Source: an uncultured Alteromonadaceae bacterium | GTDB taxonomy: Bacteria > Pseudomonadota > Gammaproteobacteria > Enterobacterales > Alteromonadaceae | Assembly (NCBI GenBank): GCA_947501935.1 | Contig: CANMXU010000010.1 | Span: 1-64,000, forward strand | DNA length: 64,000 nt | Direction: 5' to 3' | Shown here: positions 1 to 7,809 of the stretch, in pieces | Numbering within the stretch: the first letter of the stretch is position 1 | How the letters are laid out: the number at the start of each line of letters is the position of its first letter | The notes under the pieces: generated by a model | Database searches by the model: none | What the model was told of the DNA's origin: nothing | What the model saw: only the letters and a program-made list of their open reading frames with translations | Position numbers and translations under genes: made by a program

Positions 1-333
1 ACTCTGAGCTAGTAGCATTTGCAATTAAAGAGCATCCTGAAGACTATTCAATGCAGCAGTATGTATATGAAGAGCAAGTAGAGGCTAAAGAGTTTATGGA
101 TAAAGCCAGCAACTCTGAGCTAGTAGCATTTGCAATTAAAGAGCATCCTGAAGACTATTCAATGCAGCAGTATGTATATGAAGAGCAATTAGAGGCTAAA
201 GAGTTTATGGATAAAGCTAAAAACTCTGAATTAGTAGCATTTGCAATTAAAGAGCATCCTGAAGACTATTCAATGCAGCAGTATGTATATGAAGAAAGGT
301 TAGAATCTTAATTTTTTATATAAAAATCAAAGG
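1..333 (+). repeat. 111-bp direct tandem repeat array
   Basis: Three in-phase copies are visible with starts at 1, 112 and 223; the last is cut short by the stop codon at 309-311. The array continues beyond the left edge. Unit length is a multiple of three, so copy-number change would keep the frame. Confidence 0.8.
3..311 (+). CDS. 111-bp tandem-repeat protein, 5' partial
   Basis: The frame is open from base 3, so the true start lies left of the window; the ATG at 51 is only an internal codon. The visible 102 residues are repeats of a 37-residue unit containing MQQYVYEEQ, AKEFMDKA, SELVAFAIKEHPEDYS. The DNA period is exactly 111 bp (the ACTCTGA word recurs at 1, 112 and 223) and copies are nearly identical, so the array is young or homogenised. 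The unit is acidic and probably helical. I do not recognise the family and infer no function. A few substitutions separate the last copy, and the protein ends in ERLES. Confidence 0.6.
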   Translation, partial: SELVAFAIKEHPEDYSMQQYVYEEQVEAKEFMDKASNSELVAFAIKEHPEDYSMQQYVYEEQLEAKEFMDKAKNSELVAFAIKEHPEDYSMQQYVYEERLES

Positions 334-615
334 GAGACTTTATTGAATGTAACTGCTTCTTCTACTGATTACTTTAAATCTTCCCTTGGTGATTACGAAG
401 CTTCGTTTTTTACTGGAGACTAGATCCCAATAAAAATGAGAGAGAACAATGTGTTTTTCAGTGAGAGCTTTTCTTGAGGCTTCTATAAAAGCCCTTATGA
501 ATTTAATTCTCACAATATCAATATTTTATGTTGATAGCTGTAAAAATAAACAGTATTTTGTTGAATTTATAAATTAAGACTCTATATTAGATCTAAACAA
601 AAATATGAGAAGTTA
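312..615. other. Intergenic region, no gene seen
   Basis: AT-rich, about 300 bp. It holds a 12-bp palindrome ACGAAGCTTCGT (395-406) followed by a T run, which may be a weak terminator for the repeat gene. Nothing else was recognised. Confidence 0.4.
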
Positions 616-1191
616 ATGAAATACTTAAAAAACATTTTTGATTCTGTTATTGCAGCTTCAATTTTTTCTCTAGCTTATTTTGATTTAAGCTGGTTGCCAT
701 CAACAATACAAGAATACTTGCTAAAGCAAAGCGAACAACAGTTACCATCGGCAGATCTTAAATACTGGCTTTATTTTACTTTATTTATATACAGCTCGTT
801 AGCACTGTGCATGTTGTATAAAGTGAACCTTGGTCTCATCGGCTATCTCGTTGAAAGAAGTAAAAGTGAGTTAGTGAATAGCTTAAAGTCTATATTAGGA
901 GTGTTGAGCCTATTAATTCTTCTAGGTGTTTATAAAGATATACCAAATGCATTTTCAATGGGGGTGGCATTGATTGCTTTGTATGGCGCTTTTTTATATG
1001 CACCAATTTGGATAGGAAATACATTAATAGATGCTGCTAAGTTTAGTGAGTTAGATGTGAATGAAGCGAAACTGCAAGGAGCGAGCAAAATTGCCGAGCA
1101 AAAGAGCATAAGAAGAATGGTGGCTTTTTTCATGTGCTTTTCTGTAATGGGGGTTTCTTTATTTGGGCTACTCTATGATTCTTTTTTTTAA
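616..1191 (+). CDS. Hypothetical membrane protein
   Basis: Encodes 191 aa with about four hydrophobic segments (near residues 8-25, 52-70, 92-125 and 160-188) and a charged stretch around 140-160, so it is probably an inner-membrane protein. ATG at 616 follows AGAAG closely. I recognise no family or catalytic motif. It lies 88 bp before another membrane-anchored protein on the same strand, which may indicate a shared transcript. Codon use is AT-rich like its neighbours in the accessory first 13 kb. Confidence 0.6.
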   Translation: MKYLKNIFDSVIAASIFSLAYFDLSWLPSTIQEYLLKQSEQQLPSADLKYWLYFTLFIYSSLALCMLYKVNLGLIGYLVERSKSELVNSLKSILGVLSLLILLGVYKDIPNAFSMGVALIALYGAFLYAPIWIGNTLIDAAKFSELDVNEAKLQGASKIAEQKSIRRMVAFFMCFSVMGVSLFGLLYDSFF

Positions 1192-1279
1192 TAGAAACCT
1201 TGGCAAATTAAGGTTTGAAGTATAAGCAGTTCACTTTGAATTAACTCTCGTATAATCAAGAACATTACTAGGAATGTAA

Positions 1280-2056
1280 ATGAAGAAAAAGTTTGTAATT
1301 TCACCATTTAATACAGGAATGATAGCAGGTGTTTTTACCACAGTTATTGTAGTATTAGTCTTATTGGGAGCTTCTTTAAACTCTAGCAGAGTGAATACTT
1401 ATGAGGATGCAAAAACTAGCTTGGAGAACCCACTTACTCAAACTAAGTACTCACAAATATCTACAGGTAAAGCTTGTCAAATTAATGAGGGATGTAAATT
1501 TGATGCTGCAATTTTTATTGGGGGTATTAATGAGAACAGTGTTGATTTAGCTATCAAATATTTAGATGAAAACCCTAAGTTAACAACTGTTTGTCTAGGT
1601 TCATGGGGTGGTGAAATTCAAGCGGCAACTAAGCTTTCAGCCTTTATTATTGAGCGAGGACTAAGTACTTGTATGGCTGAGTACTTCCAATTAACTGAGT
1701 TTAAAAACGAAATAGTTTATGCTAATTATTGTTCAAGTTCTTGTAATCAAATATTTCTTGCCTCTAAAAAGCGGATTAGCGTTGGTAGTAACGTTCGGTT
1801 TAAAGGCCATTCCTACTCTAAGGGAGCGACTCACCGTTCTAAATTTTTATGGACAGATTGGGAGCTAGTTCTTAAGCGTAAAAAAATTGTAAGTAATGAA
1901 GAATTTAAAAAAGCGATAAAATCTCTAGGATCAGTAGAGCAATCAGAACATATTGCATATGCCGAGCTGGTTGCTGGTGTAAGTCATTTTGACGAAATGA
2001 AAGTTTTAAATAGTGAAGAATTAAAAACGTATAAAATATTTACCGATTACCAGTAG
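1280..2056 (+). CDS. Membrane-anchored ClpP/crotonase-fold protein
   Basis: Encodes 258 aa with one N-terminal membrane segment (about residues 13-33), which should place the rest in the periplasm. The core resembles the ClpP-like periplasmic family: LGSWGGEI near residue 112 matches the SPGG-type oxyanion region, and YCSSSCNQIFLA near 155 matches the CASAC-type nucleophile segment, so the middle Ser is the likely nucleophile. Two Cys flanking it could form a disulfide. AGGAA lies 5-9 bases before ATG. The family assignment is by motif resemblance; substrate is unknown. A serine-protease activity is an inference. Confidence 0.5.
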   Translation: MKKKFVISPFNTGMIAGVFTTVIVVLVLLGASLNSSRVNTYEDAKTSLENPLTQTKYSQISTGKACQINEGCKFDAAIFIGGINENSVDLAIKYLDENPKLTTVCLGSWGGEIQAATKLSAFIIERGLSTCMAEYFQLTEFKNEIVYANYCSSSCNQIFLASKKRISVGSNVRFKGHSYSKGATHRSKFLWTDWELVLKRKKIVSNEEFKKAIKSLGSVEQSEHIAYAELVAGVSHFDEMKVLNSEELKTYKIFTDYQ

Positions 2057-2301
2057 CTGCAATGTGATTTTATATACAGCTTAGCTCTAAGCTAATAGCA
2101 TTATGGAATCGAAAAGTCTTATGAAGAAGATTAAACAAAGTTAATTTTTTAAGCGTTAATGTATAAACATTAGTTTCAAACTCTATTGACGTTGTAACGG
2201 CTAAAAGTGCTGTTTTTTAATTTTTGTTTTAAACTTCGCTTTTCGATAAAGCCCTTTAAAATCAAAGCTATTAGTTCCAAACTTAATTCGAAAGTGACAT
2301 G

Positions 2302-2326
2302 TGTCTGAATATATAAAATTCAGACA
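2302..2326. repeat. 9-bp inverted repeat
   Basis: TGTCTGAAT (2302-2310) and ATTCAGACA (2318-2326) form a perfect inverted repeat with a 7-nt loop, just ahead of the terminator hairpin. Role unknown. Confidence 0.4.
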
Positions 2327-2339
2327 ATGTATTAAAAAA

Positions 2340-2369
2340 TAGACAAACTTCGGTTTGTCTATTTTTTTT
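2340..2369 (+). terminator. Rho-independent terminator
   Basis: TAGACAAAC (2340-2348), loop TTCG, GTTTGTCTA (2353-2361), then eight T. It is a strong tetraloop hairpin, likely ending the transcript of the ClpP-fold gene. Confidence 0.8.
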
Positions 2370-2411
2370 GACTGCTCTTCAACAAACCTTAGTTACTCTT
2401 TTGTGGGCTAG

Positions 2412-2476
2412 TGTCGTAGTCTAATAAAGTCTGTGACTTTATTTCGGTAGTTTGTGAATCGAATAAAGTTTGTGAC
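2412..2476 (+). repeat. Left end array of candidate element
   Basis: Copies TAATAAAGTCTGTGAC (2422-2437), a degenerate GTTTGTGA copy (2450-2457) and AATAAAGTTTGTGAC (2462-2476), spaced about 21 and 18 bp. The tip TGTCG is at 2412. Confidence 0.65.
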
Positions 2477-2490
2477 TAGATTTAATTAAA

Positions 2491-2516
2491 AGGTGAGCTA
2501 TATGCTCACCTTTTTT
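2491..2516 (+). terminator. Terminator-like hairpin inside left end
   Basis: AGGTGAGC (2491-2498), 5-nt loop, GCTCACCT (2504-2511), then T run. It could block read-through into the element. A related GGTGAGC hairpin lies just outside the right end at 13257. Confidence 0.6.
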
Positions 2517-2775
2517 GTGCCTGCAAATTATCACTTTTTAAAACTGCCACTTTATTAAGGTTTGTAATTCAGTTTTATAAAACAGATATTCCTCTGGCAT
2601 TGCATACATAATCAATCTCAAAAATAGTCTAAAATTTGCTTGTAGATTGAATATGGATTGTGATCATATGTGGTACATTACACATATAAAATCACAATTA
2701 AAAAACTATTGAAAATTAGTAATAGTTAAGTTTTTATGCTCAAATTTAAATTATCTATTATAAAGCGACTTTTTT

Positions 2776-3960
2776 ATGGAATTCGATTCAAGACAAACAG
2801 TTATCATAGCTATTATTGTTCTACTTTTAGGGAAACTTTTAAAAAATAGAGTCAATTTCTTTCAAAAATATAACATTCCAGAGCCTGTTATTGGTGGCAT
2901 ACTAGCCTCTTTAGTTTTTAGTAGTTTTTATTTTGCATTTGAGAGTGTTATCTCATTCTCTCTAGAGCAACGTGATGCCTTGCTAGTCGTCTTTTTTACT
3001 TGTGTAGGATTGTCAGCAAAATTATCTACCCTGATGAAAGGTGGGAAGTCTCTTGTTATTTTACTTGTGATTGCCACAATCTTTTTAATATGCCAAAACA
3101 TTACAGGGATTGGAATTGCTTGGCTAACAGGATTATCTGACAAAGTAGGTGTTTTAGGTGGCTCTGTTTCTTTAAGTGGCGGGCATGGCACCGCAATAGC
3201 ATGGGCACCTGTATTTGTAGAGAAATATGGTATCTCTAATGCTGTTGAAATAGGTATTGCCTGCGCTACTTTTGGTTTAGTGCTCGGGGGAGTATCTGGC
3301 GGACCAATTTTTAATTATTTGTCTAAAAAGCATAATCTTAAATCTCTACAGGGAGAAGCCAATATTGTTGGTTTTGCCCAAGAAGAAAAAGCTAAAATAA
3401 CGGTAGATACTGCATACAATGTCTTGTTGGCAGTTTGCATTGCAATAGGTATTGGATTGTCTTTGCATGAATTAAGCTTAGAGCTTGGTTTTAAACTTCC
3501 CATTTTTGTACCTTGTTTGTTTGGTGGTATCATTTTAACCAACACTGTGCCTTATCTTTGGAAGACTGTGCCTTGGGCATCAGGTAAGCCTACACTTGCA
3601 CTATTATCTGACTTTAGTTTAGGTTTGTTTCTAGCTATGTCTTTAATGAGCTTGCAATTATGGACCTTGATTGATTTAGCTTTACCTATTCTTTTGCTAT
3701 TAGCATCGCAAGTATTACTCGCTGCATTCTTTGCAATTTTTGTCGTTTTTATTGTATTAGGGAAAAATTATGACGCAGCAGTTATGGCATCAGGTTATGT
3801 GGGGCTAGGCTTGGGAGCTACACCTACGGCTGTAGCAAACATGACAGCCGTAACACAAAAGTGTGGACCTTCTACTCAGGCATTTATTGTCATTCCATTG
3901 ATAGGTGCATTTTTTATTGATATAGCCAACGCAATTATTATTCAATTTTTTCTAAGCTAA
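2776..3960 (+). CDS. gltS: Sodium/glutamate symporter
   Basis: Encodes 394 aa, the usual GltS length. It is an inner-membrane Na+/glutamate symporter of the ESS family. Visible signs are about ten hydrophobic segments, an inverted two-half layout, the first re-entrant motif SGGHGTA (134-140) and the matching GLGATPTAVANM stretch in the second half (about 343-354). The ribosome site is weak. It sits just inside the left end of the candidate element and 57 bp ahead of the patatin gene, on the same strand. It probably supplies glutamate, and it could also serve glyoxylate transamination encoded elsewhere in this window, but no shared operator supports that link. Confidence 0.9.
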   Translation: MEFDSRQTVIIAIIVLLLGKLLKNRVNFFQKYNIPEPVIGGILASLVFSSFYFAFESVISFSLEQRDALLVVFFTCVGLSAKLSTLMKGGKSLVILLVIATIFLICQNITGIGIAWLTGLSDKVGVLGGSVSLSGGHGTAIAWAPVFVEKYGISNAVEIGIACATFGLVLGGVSGGPIFNYLSKKHNLKSLQGEANIVGFAQEEKAKITVDTAYNVLLAVCIAIGIGLSLHELSLELGFKLPIFVPCLFGGIILTNTVPYLWKTVPWASGKPTLALLSDFSLGLFLAMSLMSLQLWTLIDLALPILLLLASQVLLAAFFAIFVVFIVLGKNYDAAVMASGYVGLGLGATPTAVANMTAVTQKCGPSTQAFIVIPLIGAFFIDIANAIIIQFFLS

Positions 3961-4017
3961 GTAGAATGATGTAAGTTGTTTACTTGTAAGAACGATTTTA
4001 AAGGTAACAGAAAAATA

Positions 4018-5223
4018 ATGAATACAACTCGTTTTAAGAATATTCTATTTGTAGTTTTTACTTCACTACTTTGTACCTCATGCGCACAAAAGGTAGCCCA
4101 TACCCCACTTTCAAAAAGCGAGTATAATGCGATTGATTTTGCCGACTCTACACGTGTTGAACGCTGGTGGGGCGATGTAAAGCCACCATTGTTAGAGAAA
4201 AACTTGCAGCATCAAGCCATAATTTTACAACAACGCTTCCCTAGTGCAGTAAAAGCTAAAAGTGGTACTTCGCCTAGTTTTGATGCTTTAACATTGTCAG
4301 GTGGGGGAGCTGATGGTGCCTTTGGTGCAGGTATTTTAATAGGCTGGACTCAACATGGGAACAGACCTGAATTTGAGCTTGTTGTGGGGACAAGTACAGG
4401 GGCTGTTATCGCTCCTTTTGCATTTTTAGGTGCTGAATATGATGACATATTATTTGAAATATATTCGCAATTAACACAAGAGAAAGTTTACCAATCTCAA
4501 CTGTTAAGCGGCATCTTGGGCGGCTCATCAATTGCCGATACGAAATACCTAAAATTACAAATAAAAAAATATATCACACTAGATCTAATAAAAAAGATTG
4601 CTATAGAGCATAAAAAAGCTAGAAGCCTTCTGGTTGTAACCACTCATTTTGACGCAATGAGACCTATGATTTGGGATATAGGCACAATTGCGATGAAAGA
4701 AAATAATGCTGCGGTAGAACAAATTAGAGAGATCATCTTAGCGTCTGCATCAATCCCTATTTATTTCCCGCCTGTTGCGATTGAATTGCATGACAAGACT
4801 AAACCTTACACTGAACTGCATGTTGACGGTGGGTTAACACGTAATGCTTTTTCTTACCCTGCACAAATAAGTATTGATGAAATTGAGAGAATCCAAGGTT
4901 TATACTTTAATCGTAATATTTATGTAATCCAAAATGGTAACAGTAGAATGCAATATGAACCCGCAGAGACTGACTTATCAAGCATTGCAGCCAGAACGAT
5001 GCTTGGCTTACTTCAAGATAAAATTAATTCTGATATTGAACGAATATACTATCTATCACAGCGAGACAAATTAAATTTTAATATGATTGAAATCCCAGAT
5101 GATTTTATTGCAGACAAAGCAATAGAATTTGATTCAACATACATTAATAAGTTACTAAAGCTAGGTATTAAGTTAGGAAGAAATGGAGACTTTTGGCACA
5201 AGAAACCTCCATCAGAAAGGTAA
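4018..5223 (+). CDS. Patatin-like phospholipase lipoprotein
   Basis: Encodes 401 aa from ATG 4018, chosen because it gives a signal peptide ending in a lipobox-like LLCTSC (Cys22) and has AAAGG 13 bases upstream; a longer frame from 3976 lacks these. The patatin domain shows the oxyanion loop SGGGADGAFGAG (94-105), nucleophile elbow GTSTG (Ser126) and DGG (Asp270), so the Ser-Asp dyad is complete and lipid acyl hydrolase activity is likely. The lipid anchor places it in the cell envelope. The lipobox is not ideal at -3. The K+ channel gene follows after 4 bp, so the two are probably co-transcribed and may act on or sense membrane lipids together (inference). Confidence 0.8.
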   Translation: MNTTRFKNILFVVFTSLLCTSCAQKVAHTPLSKSEYNAIDFADSTRVERWWGDVKPPLLEKNLQHQAIILQQRFPSAVKAKSGTSPSFDALTLSGGGADGAFGAGILIGWTQHGNRPEFELVVGTSTGAVIAPFAFLGAEYDDILFEIYSQLTQEKVYQSQLLSGILGGSSIADTKYLKLQIKKYITLDLIKKIAIEHKKARSLLVVTTHFDAMRPMIWDIGTIAMKENNAAVEQIREIILASASIPIYFPPVAIELHDKTKPYTELHVDGGLTRNAFSYPAQISIDEIERIQGLYFNRNIYVIQNGNSRMQYEPAETDLSSIAARTMLGLLQDKINSDIERIYYLSQRDKLNFNMIEIPDDFIADKAIEFDSTYINKLLKLGIKLGRNGDFWHKKPPSER

Positions 5224-5227
5224 TAAT

Positions 5228-5587
5228 ATGCAATTTACGATAACATTTTTAGAGCTATTTTTTTGGTCAATCTATTTAACATTGCCAATATTACTTTTTT
5301 TAAGTTTGATTATTGTTGTCTTAGGTCAAGTAGTTGGTTATATGGAACACTGGAGTAAATTCGATAGTTTATATTGGTCATTGATTACTGCTACAACGGT
5401 AGGCTACGGTGACTTTAGACCAATAAAAAAAGTGTCAAAACTTATTTCAACTATAATAGCAATTGTGGGGATGATCTTAACAGGTATCATAATTGCTGTA
5501 GCGCTTAACTCTGCTTCATTTTCATTAGAAAAAAATATTGAACCTCAAATGATAGAGAAGATAAAAGAACGTGTAAGTGTGGATTAG
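5228..5587 (+). CDS. Two-TM potassium channel
   Basis: Encodes 119 aa from ATG 5228, preceded by GAAAGG; the longer frame from 5183 would overlap the patatin gene and add no membrane segment. Two hydrophobic helices (about 10-37 and 70-95) flank a pore loop with the K+ selectivity filter TTVGYGD (56-62). Such ion-trans-2 proteins assemble as tetramers in the inner membrane. There is no RCK/TrkA-N domain, only a short charged tail. It is tightly linked to the upstream patatin gene. A damaged partial copy of this gene lies about 1 kb downstream. Confidence 0.85.
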   Translation: MQFTITFLELFFWSIYLTLPILLFLSLIIVVLGQVVGYMEHWSKFDSLYWSLITATTVGYGDFRPIKKVSKLISTIIAIVGMILTGIIIAVALNSASFSLEKNIEPQMIEKIKERVSVD

Positions 5588-5642
5588 TGATATTTTTTTC
5601 ATTGATTTAAACTTAATTGCATAGATTTTATAGAGAATAAAA

Positions 5643-6416
5643 ATGAATGTCATTTTTTCAAAAAGACAAAAAAAATATAAAACTAAACCTTTCTTTGGGT
5701 TAATGCTTTGTCTTTTATGTGGATGTTTTTCTAATCCTATACTTGCAGTTTCTTCTAGCGAACAGCTTGTTATTTGTGCCGGTCAAGCGTTTGGTAAGCA
5801 GTGGAATACTCAGGTAGATCTATTTATACAAGAAATTTTTGCAGTAACAGAACTTACACCAAAAGTATTTCATGCACCAACAAAGAGAGCTGAGCAATTA
5901 TTTAAAAATGGAACTTGTGGCGGCTTTTTTGCTTCATCAAAAGATTTTCCTCAGGCTTTAGATCGTATAGATATTATTCAAATACCTGAAAATATTTTCC
6001 GGGTAAAAGTCGAAGTTTTCTTAAGTCCTCAAACTTTATGTATAACTGAAAATAATTGTATGAAAGATTTATTAAATTCGGATATTGTCGGTCTTTTCCG
6101 TTCGCATCAGCTTGTTGAATTTCTACCTTCTATAACTAAAGCCTCAATTGTAGAGGTAGTATCTATGGAACAAGGGTTTAATATGCTTGATAAGCATCGG
6201 ATCAAAGCATTAGTTGTGCCTGTTGTTAACATTAATATGAATAATTTACTTATTAAATATTACAATATGGTAAGTGTTGAAACCATTACTGAGATAGATT
6301 TGTACATATGGTTAGACGAGAGATATAGACCCTACTTGAAAGAACTAAATAACCGCCTTAAAACATTAAAATCCAATGAAAAGTGGCAGGGCTTATTTTT
6401 ATCAAAACAAAATTAA
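5643..6416 (+). CDS. Periplasmic solute-binding-like protein
   Basis: Encodes 257 aa with an N-terminal signal (hydrophobic residues about 19-36, with a possible lipobox LLCGC). The body looks like the bacterial extracellular solute-binding family 3 fold seen in stand-alone sensory or orphan proteins: an ICAGQ first strand, PTKRAEQLFKNG helix and a domain-closing helix near the end. There are no permease or ATPase genes beside it, so it is more likely an orphan binding protein than part of an ABC transporter. Ligand unknown. A second protein of similar type is encoded at 57.5 kb. Confidence 0.55.
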   Translation: MNVIFSKRQKKYKTKPFFGLMLCLLCGCFSNPILAVSSSEQLVICAGQAFGKQWNTQVDLFIQEIFAVTELTPKVFHAPTKRAEQLFKNGTCGGFFASSKDFPQALDRIDIIQIPENIFRVKVEVFLSPQTLCITENNCMKDLLNSDIVGLFRSHQLVEFLPSITKASIVEVVSMEQGFNMLDKHRIKALVVPVVNINMNNLLIKYYNMVSVETITEIDLYIWLDERYRPYLKELNNRLKTLKSNEKWQGLFLSKQN

Positions 6417-6813
6417 GAGATTTTAAACTAATATAGAGACGCACCAAAATTCAATTATATATGTAGTAGTTTCTATTTGAATAATATTTAAATTGAAGGA
6501 GATTCAGGTAAATCTTACATGCGAAATTAAAAAGCATGCGTTGGACAATACTTTAACATTTTTTAGTCAATTTGATAGTTTATATTGGTCATTGATTACT
6601 GCTACAACGGTAAGCTAAGGTGACTTTAGGCCAATAAAAAAGTGTCAAAACTTATTTCAACTATAATAGCAATTGTGGGGATGATCTTAACAGGTATCAT
6701 AATTGCTGTAGCGTTAAATACAGCATCAACGGCATTAGAACGCCATGCCGATCAAAAGATAATCGAACATATGAAAGAGATTTAATTAATTTTACACAAT
6801 TTTAAGAGGTCGA
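6417..6813. other. Intergenic region holding channel pseudogene
   Basis: Apart from the channel fragment (6572-6785), the first 150 bp is AT-rich and shows no gene. Confidence 0.6.
6572..6785 (+). pseudogene. Broken partial copy of the K+ channel gene
   Basis: Bases 6572-6713 match 5361-5503 of the intact channel gene with about four substitutions and one lost A in an A7 run. One substitution turns the filter codon TAC into stop TAA and another turns GGC into AGC, so TVGYGD becomes TVS-stop-GD. The first helix is missing. After 6713 the sequence diverges but still encodes a channel-like tail to a stop at 6783. It is a recombined fragment and not translatable as a channel. Confidence 0.75.
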
Positions 6814-7740
6814 ATGAAAGATATTCAAACCACTGAAGATTTTACTTCTGAATACTTTAAAGAGGTATTAACCATCTTTTTCGATGCTTTACCTGATCCT
6901 ATATTTGTTATCAATCAAAACGGTTTAATCCTTAGAGTTCTTGGCGGTAATTCCCATAAAATCAACTGTTTTCCTAATATTGGAGAAAGCCAATACTTAC
7001 ACGAAACCCTCCCAAAAGAAATTGCCGATGTTTGTTTACAAACAATAAATAAGGCTATTGAAGATGATTCTCTAACCTGTATAGACTATGAAGTAGAAAA
7101 GGAACAACTCTCACATGAATTTTGCAGTAATCAGTTTTATCAAGGGAGAATATTCCCACTAAAGCAACATGAGTCTGATTTGAGGGCTGTTTTATGGATA
7201 GCAATTAATACCACAGAAAAAGTATTATTCACTAGAAAGTTAAATGAACTTGCTACTAAAGATGAATTAACAGGGATTAATAATAGAAGGTACTTCAATG
7301 AGGTAATGAAGAGAACTTTTGATATGTTTCAAAGAGATAAAGTTTCTTTTTGTATTCTCATGTTGGACATAGACTTTTTTAAAAAGGTGAATGACAACTA
7401 CGGACATGATGGCGGTGATGCTGTGCTAAAGAGCATAACTTGCACTTTAACAGAGTCATTAAGAGACATAGATTTGTTAGCCCGTTATGGTGGTGAAGAA
7501 TTTATTGCCTTACTTCCAAATACAAATAAGCCAGATGCGCTTATTGTTGCTCAAAGAGTGCGATTAGCTGTTGAAAAGAGTATTGTCCAGCATAGCGCTC
7601 ACGAAATAAGGGTAACAACGAGTGTAGGTATTAGTGAAATATCTCCTGAAGATAAAGACTATGAATCTGTTATTAAAAGAGCGGATCTTGCGCTCTATGA
7701 CGCTAAAAATACAGGTCGAAATAAGGTAGTTATAGTGTAA
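6814..7740 (+). CDS. PAS-GGDEF diguanylate cyclase
   Basis: Encodes 308 aa. A PAS-type sensor domain (about 20-135) is followed by a GGDEF domain (about 145-305) with the active-site GGEEF (226-230), and the product-inhibition I-site RDID (217-220) sits the expected five residues before it. It should make cyclic di-GMP from two GTP and be feedback-inhibited. No membrane segment is seen, so the enzyme is cytosolic. The signal for the PAS domain is unknown. AGAGG lies just before the ATG. It faces the RND pump genes, sharing a terminator. Confidence 0.85.
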   Translation: MKDIQTTEDFTSEYFKEVLTIFFDALPDPIFVINQNGLILRVLGGNSHKINCFPNIGESQYLHETLPKEIADVCLQTINKAIEDDSLTCIDYEVEKEQLSHEFCSNQFYQGRIFPLKQHESDLRAVLWIAINTTEKVLFTRKLNELATKDELTGINNRRYFNEVMKRTFDMFQRDKVSFCILMLDIDFFKKVNDNYGHDGGDAVLKSITCTLTESLRDIDLLARYGGEEFIALLPNTNKPDALIVAQRVRLAVEKSIVQHSAHEIRVTTSVGISEISPEDKDYESVIKRADLALYDAKNTGRNKVVIV

Positions 7741-7770
7741 ATGACGGTGTTATTAATTTATTAAAGCGTT

Positions 7771-7805
7771 AGCAGCGTAGTTAGCACTACGCTGCTAGTT
7801 TTCTT
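7771..7805. terminator. Bidirectional terminator between convergent genes
   Basis: AGCAGCGTAGT (7771-7781), loop TAGC, ACTACGCTGCT (7786-7796), with T-rich sequence on the right. It lies between the cyclase and RND gene ends. Confidence 0.7.
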
Positions 7806-7809
7806 AGGA

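Larger units (their letters stand above)
2057..2775. other. 719-bp intergenic region with hairpins and transposon-like end
   Basis: No coding frame is convincing. From left to right it holds a 9-bp inverted repeat, a rho-independent terminator, the left repeat array of the candidate mobile element (2412-2476), a second terminator-like hairpin (2491-2516) and the AT-rich leader of gltS. Confidence 0.6.
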
